A DNA stretch of 64,000 bases from the NCBI GenBank assembly GCA_002753335.1, contig PEAD01000009.1:30553-94552 (forward strand), in the 5' to 3' direction. This document shows, piece by piece, positions 23,816-32,994 of the stretch. Source of the DNA: Nitrospirae bacterium MYbin3. Its GTDB lineage: Bacteria > Nitrospirota > Thermodesulfovibrionia > Thermodesulfovibrionales > Dissulfurispiraceae. The stretch's first letter is position 1. Every line of letters begins with the position of its first letter. A model generated the notes under the pieces. The model was given only the letters and a program-made list of their open reading frames with translations, was not told where the DNA came from and did no database searches. The position numbers and the translations under genes are program-made.

Positions 23816-25918
23816 ATGGCTATCGAAACTCCAGATAAAGACAAACAGCATAACCGCCTAATAAACGAAAAGAGCCCTTATCTGCTGCAGCACGCAGCAA
23901 ACCCTGTGGACTGGTATCCATGGGGAGATGAGGCCTTTGACAAAGCGGGACAGGAAAACAAGCCTGTCTTCCTGTCCATCGGATATTCAACCTGCCACTG
24001 GTGTCATGTGATGGAAAGGGAGTCGTTTGAGGACCGGGAAGTTGCCGGGCTAATGAACGAGACTTTTGTCTCGATCAAGGTGGACAGGGAAGAGAGGCCT
24101 GACATAGATCATGTATACATGGAAGTCTGCCAGATGATGTCCGAAAGCTGCGGGTGGCCCTTGACTATAATGATGATGCCGGACAAAAGACCGTTCTTTG
24201 CAGGAACCTATATACCCAAAGAAAACAGGTTCGGTCGTATTGGCATGCTCGAACTGGTGCCGCGCATCAAAGAGGCCTGGCAAAAGAATCACGACAATGT
24301 GCTGACGATCGCAGCGCAGATAACCGGAAAATTAAACAAAGAGGCGGCGTTTCCATCCGACACAGGGCCTGCTGAAACACTGCTGAATACAACATTCGAT
24401 GAGCTTGCCGGCCAGTTTGACGAACAGAACGGCGGATTCGGCGGCGCACCTAAATTCCCCACCCCGCACAGACTGCTTTACCTGCTGCGCTTCTGGAAAA
24501 GAACCGGCAGCGCCGAGTCCCTCGAAATGGTAGAGAAGACCTTGCGGGGAATGAGGAACGGCGGCATGTATGACCATGTCGGATACGGGTTTCACCGGTA
24601 TTCCACTGACGATATATGGCTTCTCCCGCACTTTGAAAAGATGCTATATGACCAGGCCCTTCTTGCTATGGCATATACAGAGGCTTACCAGGCTACAGGC
24701 AGGAAAGAATACAAAAAGACAGCAGAAGAGATCCTTGCATATGTCCAACGGGACATGACCTCTTCATCAGGTGGTTTTTATTCGGCAGAGGATGCCGACA
24801 GCGAGGGGGAGGAAGGAAAGTTTTATACATGGACAATTGAAGAAATAAGGGAGATACTCGGCACAGAGGCAGATCTTTTTATAAAGGCCTCACGTATCGA
24901 AAAACAAGGGAACTTTGCTGAACAGGCAACAGGAGAAAAGACCGGAGAAAATATCTTTCATATAAGCAAGCCAATAGAAGAACTTGCAGCTGAATTAAAG
25001 ATCTCTGAAGCAGAACTCAAAAACAGGCTTGAAGATGTGAGGCAGAAACTTTTTAGCGTAAGGCAAAAGAGGATTCACCCGCATAAAGACGACAAGATAC
25101 TGACCGACTGGAACGGTCTTATGATAGCCGCTTTTGCCAAGGCTGGAGCTGCCTTTGATCAGCCTGAGCTTATCTGGGTTGCCAAAGCAGCAGCCGATTT
25201 TATCCTTGCAAACCTAAGAAGAGATGATGGACGGCTTCTGCACAGATACAGAGACGGGGAGGCGGCTGTTCTTGCAAATGCAAATGATTACGCCTTTATG
25301 ATATGGGGACTGATCGAAATTTACGAGGCGTCGTTTGATATAAAATATCTGAAAGATGCCCTTGATCTGAACAGCGATATGCTTAAATATTTCTGGGACG
25401 ACAAAACAGGAGGTTTCTTTTTTACCGCCTCCGACGCTGAAAGCCTGCTTGTCCGCAAAAAAGAGCTTTACGATGGAGCAACTCCTTCAGGAAATTCGAT
25501 GGCAATGCTCAATTTCCTGAGGTTGGGAAGATTGACCGGAAACGCTTCCCTTGAAAACAGGGCCGATCAGATAGGCAAGGCTTTTATCAATCAAGTAAAG
25601 GGAATTCCTTCCGCTTATACTCAATTCATGTGCGCCGTTGATTTCGCACTTGGCAGTCCCTTGGAAGTTGTAATTTCAGGGGACACCGGCGCTGATGATA
25701 CAAGATTCATGCTCAATGCATTATTGTCAAAATTCCTGCCTAATGCCGTGTTTATCCTCAGGCCGACCGAACAGACATCTCCTGAAATCCTTGGCCTTGC
25801 CGGATTCACAGAGCATCAAACAGCAATACAAGGCAAAGCAACCGCATATGTCTGCCGCAATTACGCCTGCGCTTCTCCGACAACTAATCCGGAAGAGATG
25901 CTGAAATTATTGCAATAG
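23816..25918 (+). CDS. DUF255/SSP411 (YyaL) family protein with thioredoxin-like domain
   Basis: 700 aa, full family length, no signal peptide. The N-terminal thioredoxin-fold domain has the family hallmarks [20 protein letters not shown] and [14 protein letters not shown] (CHWCH at residues 60-64), then [11 protein letters not shown]. The rest is an alpha/alpha-barrel resembling glycoside hydrolase folds ([26 protein letters not shown]). The biochemical function of the family is not established. It follows the selenoperoxiredoxin by 124 bp on the same strand, so a redox link is possible. The start is conserved; only a weak ribosome-binding site is visible. Confidence 0.85.
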   Translation: MAIETPDKDKQHNRLINEKSPYLLQHAANPVDWYPWGDEAFDKAGQENKPVFLSIGYSTCHWCHVMERESFEDREVAGLMNETFVSIKVDREERPDIDHVYMEVCQMMSESCGWPLTIMMMPDKRPFFAGTYIPKENRFGRIGMLELVPRIKEAWQKNHDNVLTIAAQITGKLNKEAAFPSDTGPAETLLNTTFDELAGQFDEQNGGFGGAPKFPTPHRLLYLLRFWKRTGSAESLEMVEKTLRGMRNGGMYDHVGYGFHRYSTDDIWLLPHFEKMLYDQALLAMAYTEAYQATGRKEYKKTAEEILAYVQRDMTSSSGGFYSAEDADSEGEEGKFYTWTIEEIREILGTEADLFIKASRIEKQGNFAEQATGEKTGENIFHISKPIEELAAELKISEAELKNRLEDVRQKLFSVRQKRIHPHKDDKILTDWNGLMIAAFAKAGAAFDQPELIWVAKAAADFILANLRRDDGRLLHRYRDGEAAVLANANDYAFMIWGLIEIYEASFDIKYLKDALDLNSDMLKYFWDDKTGGFFFTASDAESLLVRKKELYDGATPSGNSMAMLNFLRLGRLTGNASLENRADQIGKAFINQVKGIPSAYTQFMCAVDFALGSPLEVVISGDTGADDTRFMLNALLSKFLPNAVFILRPTEQTSPEILGLAGFTEHQTAIQGKATAYVCRNYACASPTTNPEEMLKLLQ

Positions 25919-26241
25919 CACTTCAGGCGGAACTTTCTATTAAAGGAAGTTTAAGTAGAAATGTTGATAGCCAGCTATAGCTTTACCTATAACAGTATAG
26001 CAGGAAGTAGTTTTTCATGGAATCGTCTTTTGGTCATATTTTGCCTTTGAAATTTCCCAAACATTAAGTATGCGATTTTCCAAACGTTGATGTTTTTATA
26101 TTAGGAATTTCCAATCTTTAACATTTTGGACTTTTTTTATCCGGCAATATAAATAAATATGTTAGACAAACTTTTTTTCAAACTTTAATGGTTAATGACA
26201 AAAACATATTCGGCCTGATTAATAGATCAGTCTTTTTTATT
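25919..26241. other. AT-rich intergenic region; weak terminator candidate at its right end
   Basis: 323 bp between convergent genes with no credible reading frame. CTGAT-TAATAG-ATCAG followed by TCTTTTTTATTTT (about 26214-26242, plus strand) could terminate the upstream gene, though the stem is only 5 bp. A weak AACTTTC/GGAAGTT hairpin lies at about 25932-25952. Nothing else is seen. Confidence 0.35.
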
Positions 26242-26985
26242 TTACCCGTAAAGCTTTTCGAGGAAATAAGGAAACTGAATCCGCCACCACGGCCAGTCAT
26301 GGTTGACGTCATGCCCCCAGAAATCTATTATGCATGGAATATTTTTTGACTCCAGGATTTCTTTAATCCTTGCGGTATCAGAAATCATCGGTTCTTCCCA
26401 CGCTCCCTGTCCCACACAAATTACGATGGCGCTTTTCCGATATTTATCCAAATACCATTCGTCATTCAGGTTTGGGAGAAAATCGAGGGGAGAGTTGTAG
26501 TAAATATCCAAGCTGTTACCCTGATACCCATTCAGGAAAAACCTGAAGTTGTATATTCCGCTCAATGCTATGGTGCCGTTAAAAACATCAGGATGCTTGA
26601 AAAAGAACAGTACGGAATGTGAGGCGCCCATGCTGACGCCTGTGCACATAATTTGGGCATTTGCGGCACAATGTGTCTTGATAAATGGAACAACCTCCGA
26701 GATTATATATTGGTCATAATCGTTATGACGCCGGGCTTTTTCTTCGGGCGACTTCTGTGTATTGTCCCATGATTGAGCATCAATGCTGTCAACGCAGAAC
26801 AACTTTATTTTCCCTTCTCTGATAAAACGCTCGGCCGCATCCACCATCCCATTGTCTTCAAAATCATAAAATCTTCCGCTTGAGGTCGGAAAAACTATGA
26901 AGGGCTGGCCTGAATAGCCATACACCTTTATTTCCATGTCCTGCCCTAGGCTTCGGCTCCACCACTTATGATATTCAACATTCAT
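26242..26985 (-). CDS. Alpha/beta-hydrolase esterase (esterase D-like)
   Basis: 247 aa, cytoplasmic. The nucleophile elbow is GVSMGAS (G-x-S-x-G type), an oxyanion/edge strand lies in QPFIVFPTSSGRFYDFED, and the catalytic His is probably in GHDVNHDWPWW near the C-terminus. This is the putative-esterase family related to EstA/EsterD, acting on acyl esters of unknown identity. The ATG shares one base with the stop of the ATP-grasp gene (TGATG), so the two are translationally coupled and probably act in one pathway. Confidence 0.8.
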   Translation of the reverse strand: MNVEYHKWWSRSLGQDMEIKVYGYSGQPFIVFPTSSGRFYDFEDNGMVDAAERFIREGKIKLFCVDSIDAQSWDNTQKSPEEKARRHNDYDQYIISEVVPFIKTHCAANAQIMCTGVSMGASHSVLFFFKHPDVFNGTIALSGIYNFRFFLNGYQGNSLDIYYNSPLDFLPNLNDEWYLDKYRKSAIVICVGQGAWEEPMISDTARIKEILESKNIPCIIDFWGHDVNHDWPWWRIQFPYFLEKLYG

Positions 26986-28157
26986 CAGCTTCTATCCTCC
27001 ATTGCGTGAACAACACCTATGGCCTTATGTATTTCATCAAGGTTTTGTGATCGCACAAGATATACGTAGTCACCGATTGCGGACCTGAAAACACCACTCA
27101 CAGGCATATGGTTCACAATTAATCCCGATAGTTTTTCGAGCACCTGTTCATGAGAATACAGATAGTGCTTGCTATGTTTTCTTCCAATGTAGCAGCAGTG
27201 GTATTTTCTTGAATTGTCCGAATCAAATTTATTATGCACGACAACATTTGCCCATTGCTGGTAGATATTCAGATCATTGGCATAGTTGAACATATCTGTT
27301 GTATAGCCTCCGGGAGGTCTCATATTGGCTTCAAGCGCGACTATACTCCCCTCCTTATGCGTTCTGAAAAATTCTATATGGAAAAATCTTTCTTTTATTC
27401 CGAAAGATTTAACCGAGTTTCTACCTGCCTCTTCGAGATCTTTCGGCAGTTCGCGGTAGGAGTAATAGTAGATATGCGTGTCATCGTTCACGGTTTCCAT
27501 AATACCCTGCATATATGAGTGGCCTGTATAGAAAACTATATTTCCATCCCTGTCGGTCAACCCGTCAAAGCTTGATATGTCACCAGAAATGAATTCTTCA
27601 AAAATATATTCTGCGGACGGTTTATGCGCAAAAAAATCTTTCAGCTCTTTGTCGTCTTTTATCTTATAGGTGTTCAGCGCCCCCACACCTCTGTCCGGTT
27701 TTGCCACAACAGGATAGCCGACTTCAGCCACAAACGATTTAGCGGTTTTAATATCGTTAATTACCGTGCCCTTTGCAACCGGCACGCCTGCATCGATAAA
27801 TTTCTGCTTCATTAATGATTTGCGTTTTATGACATCAATGCCGTCGGTTTTTATTCCGAACATATTAAAGTCGGTGCGTATTTTGGCTTCGAGGTCAAGC
27901 CAGTATTCGTTAAATGAATCTATCCTGTCTATTTTGCCGTGCTTGTGTGTAAGGTAGGCAACTGCCCTAAGAATCTGCTCATAATCCTCCATATTATCGA
28001 CTTTGTAATACTCGGATATTGCCCATTTAAGTTCATCGCGCAAATTTTCATACGGCTCATCGCCTATGCCTAAAACATTAGCTCCGGCATTTTTAAGCCC
28101 AACGCTGAAAAGATAATAATTGTCCGGAAAGTGTGGAGAAAAATGTATTATATTCAT
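26985..28157 (-). CDS. ATP-grasp carboxylate-amine ligase-like protein
   Basis: 390 aa. The N-terminal preATP-grasp part (IHFSPHFPDNYYLFSVGLKN) is followed by the ATP-grasp domain with VAEVGYPVVAKPDRGVGA (phosphate-binding loop) and the Mg-binding region HIEFFRTHKEGSIVALEANMRPPGG. ATP-grasp enzymes form amide, ester or thioester bonds via acyl-phosphates. It is coupled to an esterase by a 1-bp overlap, suggesting a small two-enzyme pathway that makes and trims, or makes and releases, an acyl conjugate. The substrate is unknown. Confidence 0.82.
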   Translation of the reverse strand: MNIIHFSPHFPDNYYLFSVGLKNAGANVLGIGDEPYENLRDELKWAISEYYKVDNMEDYEQILRAVAYLTHKHGKIDRIDSFNEYWLDLEAKIRTDFNMFGIKTDGIDVIKRKSLMKQKFIDAGVPVAKGTVINDIKTAKSFVAEVGYPVVAKPDRGVGALNTYKIKDDKELKDFFAHKPSAEYIFEEFISGDISSFDGLTDRDGNIVFYTGHSYMQGIMETVNDDTHIYYYSYRELPKDLEEAGRNSVKSFGIKERFFHIEFFRTHKEGSIVALEANMRPPGGYTTDMFNYANDLNIYQQWANVVVHNKFDSDNSRKYHCCYIGRKHSKHYLYSHEQVLEKLSGLIVNHMPVSGVFRSAIGDYVYLVRSQNLDEIHKAIGVVHAMEDRS

Positions 28158-28248
28158 GAAAGATATATTAGCATTTTGAGGGCTGTTCTAAGCAAAAGCA
28201 TGTCTTACTAGCTTTGCAGATACCACGCTTTATCGTTTATAGTTATCT

Positions 28249-29310
28249 ATGCGCCTGTTACACCGCTCCATATTAAAAGAGCTTCTTCTGAACTTTTCGC
28301 TGTCGCTGTTGTTCCTGACTTTTACGCTTATGATGGAACACCTTCTGCGTTTAAGCCGACTTTTATCCGGCGTCGGTGCATCTGTGGCCGACATAATAAG
28401 AATGATTTTTTATCTCCAGCCCCAGATATTAATATTAACGATACCTATGGCGCTTTTGCTTTCCACACTACTGACCTACGGCCGGATGAACTCAGACAAC
28501 GAACTGATAATTATGCGCGGCGCCGGAATATCATTTAGAATGATTTCATTACCGGTAGGCTATTTGGGCGCAGCCTGCTTTTTTGCCGGAATTGTTATGA
28601 GCTTTTACCTGAGCCCCCTCGGCAGTGGCCTGCTGAATGCGAAGGTTTCGGAGATATTGACAACAAAGGCTTCTATGGCGATAGAGGAGGGCGTTTTCAA
28701 TACAGCATTCAAAGATACGGTAATCTTGGTGAAAGAGAAGCCGTCTCCTAACAGACTGTCCGGAATCTTCATCGTTGATGAGAGAAAAAAGGACGAACCC
28801 AAACTGATTACGGCCACTGAAGGAATCATTGTGCCCGAAAATAATGCGCTTAGTTTTTCGTTGAAAGACGGTCAGATTTATATCACAAAAAAAAATACGG
28901 TGACCGAAATAAGATTCAAAACCTACAATTTCAAACTCAATCTTTTATTCGACCCTCCGGTCAAGAGCAACAGTGAACTTACTCCTAAAGAGCTTTTGAA
29001 AAGAGCGAAGGGAGATGAGCAGCGCCGCATACCGATAATGCTTGAGTTTCACCGAAGAATATCTATGCCGGCCATATGCATCATAATAATTTTTCTTGGA
29101 CCGGCGCTCTCATTGCTTTCGGGCAAGTCGGGCAAGCTCGGCGGCCTTACCATCGGGCTTTTTGTCTTTGCGGTGTATTACACCCTTCTGCTTTACGGAG
29201 AGAACCTCTCACGTTCAGGAAAAGTGCCTGTTTTTGCAGGCTCTTGGCTTTCTTTTTTGTTGTTGAGCTTTTTTGCGGTACTAGTTTTTGAAAGGGTAAA
29301 TAAACGCTGA
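28249..29310 (+). CDS. lptF: LPS export ABC transporter permease LptF
   Basis: 353 aa of the YjgP/YjgQ family. Membrane helices 1-3 are near the N-terminus (LLLNFSLSLLFLTFTLMMEH; ILILTIPMALLLSTLLTYGR), a large periplasmic beta-jellyroll lies in the middle (VILVKEKPSPNRLSGIFIVD), and three helices close the protein. The NSDNELIIMRGAGIS segment is the family's coupling motif. With LptG it forms the inner-membrane part of the machine that moves lipopolysaccharide to the outer membrane. The stop is followed directly by lptG. Confidence 0.92.
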   Translation: MRLLHRSILKELLLNFSLSLLFLTFTLMMEHLLRLSRLLSGVGASVADIIRMIFYLQPQILILTIPMALLLSTLLTYGRMNSDNELIIMRGAGISFRMISLPVGYLGAACFFAGIVMSFYLSPLGSGLLNAKVSEILTTKASMAIEEGVFNTAFKDTVILVKEKPSPNRLSGIFIVDERKKDEPKLITATEGIIVPENNALSFSLKDGQIYITKKNTVTEIRFKTYNFKLNLLFDPPVKSNSELTPKELLKRAKGDEQRRIPIMLEFHRRISMPAICIIIIFLGPALSLLSGKSGKLGGLTIGLFVFAVYYTLLLYGENLSRSGKVPVFAGSWLSFLLLSFFAVLVFERVNKR

Positions 29311-30426
29311 ATGCTGATAGTCCAGAGATTATACCTCAAAGAATTTCTTAAAACATTAGCGGTGCTGACTTTCGGGATCGCTGCGGTGTTTAGCATTATC
29401 GGCCTTGTGAACAGGGTTGGAGATTTCCTACAGTACAACCCGCCTACGGCAATGCTTGTTCAATACACGCTGTTGGGGTTCCCTAAATATGTCCATTATC
29501 TTCTGCCGATGGCAATACTTTTGAGCAGTCTTTTTATCTTTTCTCAGGCGCTTAAAAGAAAAGAGATTGTTACGGTGAAATCAGCTTCCGGCAGAATGAA
29601 AAAACTTCTTCTGCCCTTTGTTTATACCGGACTTGTTCTTACGCTCTTCGGCTTTGTGATAGGAGAGGTGGTAGTGCCAGCTTCCACAAAAAAGATGCAC
29701 CAGATAAAAAACAAGATAATAAAAAAAGACAAAAAGCATCTATTTCGCGAAGGCACGCTTTACATGCGGGGGAAAAATAACTCGATAGTCAGGGTGGGGC
29801 TTTACCTGCCTGATAAGAATATATCAAAGGATGTTTCGATTTTTGTTTTTGATGAGGCAGGTCTTACGGAAAGAATTAATGCAGAGTCTGCCGAGTGGGA
29901 TGAAGACGCGTGGGTGTTGAAAAAAGTGTCGATACAAAATATAGCAAAAGGCAAAACAACAGAAAAAGCAGCGCTTCGCTACGAAGGCATGGAGTCGCCG
30001 AAGATTTTTCAGGAAGACATATGGAATACCGAGGAAATGACTATTCAAGAACTTTTTTCGTACAGAAAACGGCTGAACGACGCTGGCTTTAAGAACGTGC
30101 GGCTCGTTGTTTATATCAACTCGCGTCTTTCGTATCCTTTTATAAACTTTTTTATGCTATTGCTTGGAATTTCTCTATCAATAGGCGGGGAGCAGAAGCT
30201 GTTCCAGAAAATATACCATTCGGGGATACTCTCACATTCGCGTGCCAATGCAGGCATAATATCGGCCGCAATAGGACTTTTGGTAAGCCTTGCATACTGG
30301 TTTGGCTATTCTCTGTTCCTTTCGCTGGGCTATGCCGGCACCGTGCCTCCGGCAGCAGCTCCATGGATAGTGCCTGCTTTGTTTGCCGGAATATCCGCTT
30401 ATCTGTATAAGGAGATTCCTGAATGA
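29311..30426 (+). CDS. lptG: LPS export ABC transporter permease LptG
   Basis: 371 aa, YjgP/YjgQ family, with the same layout as LptF: N-terminal helices (LAVLTFGIAAVFSIIGLVNR, FPKYVHYLLPMAILLSSLFI), the ALKRKEIVTVKSASG coupling segment, a periplasmic jellyroll and C-terminal helices. It starts immediately after the lptF stop codon (TGAATG) and overlaps the following flavoenzyme gene by 4 bp. The ATPase LptB is not in the window. Confidence 0.92.
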   Translation: MLIVQRLYLKEFLKTLAVLTFGIAAVFSIIGLVNRVGDFLQYNPPTAMLVQYTLLGFPKYVHYLLPMAILLSSLFIFSQALKRKEIVTVKSASGRMKKLLLPFVYTGLVLTLFGFVIGEVVVPASTKKMHQIKNKIIKKDKKHLFREGTLYMRGKNNSIVRVGLYLPDKNISKDVSIFVFDEAGLTERINAESAEWDEDAWVLKKVSIQNIAKGKTTEKAALRYEGMESPKIFQEDIWNTEEMTIQELFSYRKRLNDAGFKNVRLVVYINSRLSYPFINFFMLLLGISLSIGGEQKLFQKIYHSGILSHSRANAGIISAAIGLLVSLAYWFGYSLFLSLGYAGTVPPAAAPWIVPALFAGISAYLYKEIPE

Positions 30427-31523
30427 GCATGCTTTTTGAACCTTTTACGCTTGCAGGAATCGAGCTCGACAACCGTATGGTACGGTCCGCCACCTACGAG
30501 AAGCTGGCGGATGTGGACGGTTTTGTAACGGAAGAGCTGATTGTTCTTTACAGAAGCCTCGCAAAAGGGGGCGTCGGGCTCATTATAACCGGCAATGCAC
30601 TTGTGCATGTGTCTGGCCGCTCCGTACCTCAGGCCATCTGCATTCACAATGATTTTTATATCGATAAACTGAAAAAACTTACATATGCTGTACACAAAAA
30701 ATCGGGCAAAATAGTTCTTCAGCTCGTTCATGGGGGCAGGCAATGCTTCCCGTCAATGCTCGGAGCAGAGCAACCGCTCGCACCATCAGAGGTGTACGAA
30801 CCAACATTAAAAATGACTCCTAGGCCGATGACTGATGAAGAAATATGGGGGGTTATAGAGGCGTTCGGCGATGCTGCGAGAAGGGCGATGTATGCCGATT
30901 TTGACGGCATACAAATCCATGGCGCACATGGCTATCTTGTAAATAACTTTCTTTCACCTCATACAAACAAGCGGACCGACTATTGGGGCGGAGATGAAGA
31001 GCGCAGATTTCATTTTCTGGAGGAGGTATTCAAAGCGATCCGCAAAGAAGTGGGAGATCATTATCCGGTGCTGATAAAGCTTAACTCTGCAGATTTTGTG
31101 GCGGGGGGGCTTGCGATTGATGAATCTCTAAGAATAGCCAAACGGCTTGAGGACTTGGGGCTTGATGCGATAGAGGTTAGCGGCGGGATTTATGAATCTG
31201 AGCTAAAGTCGGCCAGAACAAATATTAAAACCGTAGAGCAGGAAGCTTATTTTAGAGAAGCAGCAAGCAGATTCAAAAAAGAGCTGAATATTACTGTTAT
31301 CATTGTAGGCGGCATTCGCTCTAAGGCTGTCGCAGAAAAGATTCTGAAAGAAGGTGATGCAGACCTTATATCTTTTTCAAGACCCTTGATAAGAGAACCT
31401 GATTTGCCTAACAAGTTTAAAGAGGGCAAAGAAAAGGCCGACTGCATTTCGTGCAATGGCTGCATGCGGTTTATGAAGCTCGATATGGTTAAATGCACCC
31501 AGCTTGGAAAGGAAGGAAACTGA
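30423..31523 (+). CDS. NADH:flavin oxidoreductase, old-yellow-enzyme family
   Basis: 366 aa, an FMN-binding TIM barrel. Family hallmarks are the N-terminal LFEPFTLAGIELDNRMVRS, VLQLVHGGRQC, DGIQIHGAHGYLVNNFLSPH with KRTDYWGG, and the phosphate-binding end ITVIIVGGIRSKAVAEKILK. The C-terminal CISCNGCMRF resembles a shortened cysteine cluster as in 2,4-dienoyl-CoA-reductase-type members, but the large C-terminal domains are absent. It reduces activated C=C bonds of unknown substrates. The start overlaps lptG (ATGA), and it is followed 1 bp later by the phosphorylase gene. Confidence 0.87.
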   Translation: MSMLFEPFTLAGIELDNRMVRSATYEKLADVDGFVTEELIVLYRSLAKGGVGLIITGNALVHVSGRSVPQAICIHNDFYIDKLKKLTYAVHKKSGKIVLQLVHGGRQCFPSMLGAEQPLAPSEVYEPTLKMTPRPMTDEEIWGVIEAFGDAARRAMYADFDGIQIHGAHGYLVNNFLSPHTNKRTDYWGGDEERRFHFLEEVFKAIRKEVGDHYPVLIKLNSADFVAGGLAIDESLRIAKRLEDLGLDAIEVSGGIYESELKSARTNIKTVEQEAYFREAASRFKKELNITVIIVGGIRSKAVAEKILKEGDADLISFSRPLIREPDLPNKFKEGKEKADCISCNGCMRFMKLDMVKCTQLGKEGN

Positions 31524-31524
31524 T

Positions 31525-32310
31525 ATGCTGCTCGGAATTATTGGCGGCAGCGGGATTTATGACCTTGAGGGCCTTAAATCAGCAGGAGAAACTTTTGCTG
31601 AAACCCCTTTTGGCAAGCCTTCTGCCGGCTACAAAACCGGAGATATTGATGGCCGGGAAATCCTATTTTTGCCGCGCCACGGCGCAGATCATTCGATAGC
31701 ACCGCACAAAATAAATTACAGAGCAAACATCTGGGGATTCAAATCTCTTGGTGTGCAGAAGATAATCGCTGTGGGAGCGGTAGGCGGTATAAGCGGTAAT
31801 CTAAAGCCTGGAGATATAGTGATTCTTGATCAGTTGATCGACTTTACTTTTGGAGCGCGTCAGTCAACCTTTTTCGAGGACAATAAAGTTGCGCATATAG
31901 ATTTCACAGAACCGTACTGCTCCGAAATGAGAAGCCTGATGATATCAACCGCTGCAAAAACAGGGGTTGAGGTAAAAAACAGCGGCACCTATATTTGTGT
32001 AAATGGCCCTAGGCTTGAGACTGCTAAGGAGATTCAGTATTTTTCGTCAATCGGGGCTGATGTTGTGGGCATGACAGGTATGCCTGAAGCGGCTTTGGCA
32101 AGAGAGGCAGAGATTTGCCTCTGTGGCATTGCTGTTGTTACAAACTACGCAGCAGGAATTTCGAACCAAAAGCTTACGGTTACCGAGGTGATCGATACCA
32201 TGAAGCGATCTAATGATAAAATCAAAAGGCTGATAAAAGAGTTTGCTCTTCAGTTTTCTGACGAACGTTTATGCACCTGCAAAGACGCGTTGAAAAATGC
32301 GGTGATGTAA
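31525..32310 (+). CDS. mtnP: S-methyl-5'-thioadenosine / purine nucleoside phosphorylase (MTAP family)
   Basis: 261 aa. N-terminal LLGIIGGSGIYDLEGL, phosphate-site residues in LPRHGADHSIAPHKINYRAN and the purine-site motif VVGMTGMPEAALAREAEICL are characteristic of the trimeric MTAP/PNP family, which cleaves methylthioadenosine (or inosine/guanosine) with phosphate. MTA is the likely substrate, but MTA versus purine nucleoside specificity cannot be fully settled by eye. I start at ATG 31525 (AAGGAAAC upstream) rather than at an upstream TTG at 31504. Last gene of the lptFG operon. Confidence 0.88.
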   Translation: MLLGIIGGSGIYDLEGLKSAGETFAETPFGKPSAGYKTGDIDGREILFLPRHGADHSIAPHKINYRANIWGFKSLGVQKIIAVGAVGGISGNLKPGDIVILDQLIDFTFGARQSTFFEDNKVAHIDFTEPYCSEMRSLMISTAAKTGVEVKNSGTYICVNGPRLETAKEIQYFSSIGADVVGMTGMPEAALAREAEICLCGIAVVTNYAAGISNQKLTVTEVIDTMKRSNDKIKRLIKEFALQFSDERLCTCKDALKNAVM

Positions 32311-32341
32311 GGATTGGGAAAAGTTTTAGAAGTTGAAAGAG

Positions 32342-32695
32342 TTAAGCTGTGGGGTTATTTTTTGAGTCTAGTTTCATTATGGCCGGAACGAATTCGGGCT
32401 TAATCTCGCTTTCGTTCATGTAGCAGTATGAAAAAATAATTATTTTATCTCCAACCACGCCTTTGCGGGCGGTGGGGCCGTTCAGACAGAACTCTCTTGC
32501 ACCGCGTTTGCCAGGAATCACATATGTTTCAAAACGCTCTCCGTTGTTTAGATTGCTGATCATTACCTGCTCGTAAGGAAGAATTCCGGCCTTATCCATA
32601 AGTTCGCTGTCTATTGTGATGCTTCCTTCATAGGCAAGGTTCGACTCTGTGACGGTCGCCATATGTATTTTTGATCTTAGGAAGCAGCGGAGCAT
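32342..32695 (-). CDS. panD: Aspartate 1-decarboxylase precursor PanD
   Basis: 117 aa. It makes beta-alanine for pantothenate/CoA. The zymogen self-cleaves between Gly24 and Ser25, here in LAYEGSITID at exactly these positions, to create the pyruvoyl group. Further family motifs are EQVMISNLNNGERFETYVI and GAREFCLNGPTARKGVVGD. It sits 9 bp after gatC on the same strand. Confidence 0.94.
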   Translation of the reverse strand: MLRCFLRSKIHMATVTESNLAYEGSITIDSELMDKAGILPYEQVMISNLNNGERFETYVIPGKRGAREFCLNGPTARKGVVGDKIIIFSYCYMNESEIKPEFVPAIMKLDSKNNPTA

Positions 32696-32704
32696 AAGGC
32701 AGAT

Positions 32705-32992
32705 CTATTCTATTATTTTAGGAACCCTGTAAAATTTTTCGGTTCCGTCGGGAGCGTTTCTGAGAGCTTCTTCAATCGGTAGAGAATCTTTCACGAGGTC
32801 TTCGCGCATGACATTATTTAAGGGCAAAACATGAGAAGTTGGCTCAATATTGGCAGTATCAAGCTTGCCTAGCTGTTCAACATAATCAAGAATAGAGTTA
32901 AGCTGTCCGCGAAGTGTTTCGGCTTCTTTGTCCAAGATGCTGAGCCGAGAAAGACCGGCTATGTGCATCACTTCATTTGTTGAAATTTCCAC
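32705..32992 (-). CDS. gatC: Asp-tRNA(Asn)/Glu-tRNA(Gln) amidotransferase subunit GatC
   Basis: 95 aa. It matches GatC throughout: VMHIAGLSRLSILDKEAETL, QLNSILDYVEQLGKLDT, EPTSHVLPLNNVMREDLV. GatC stabilises the GatAB amidotransferase that converts mischarged Glu-tRNA(Gln)/Asp-tRNA(Asn). GTG start 2 bp after the stop of the helicase gene. gatA, which usually follows, is replaced here by panD. Confidence 0.94.
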   Translation of the reverse strand: MEISTNEVMHIAGLSRLSILDKEAETLRGQLNSILDYVEQLGKLDTANIEPTSHVLPLNNVMREDLVKDSLPIEEALRNAPDGTEKFYRVPKIIE

Positions 32993-32994
32993 CG

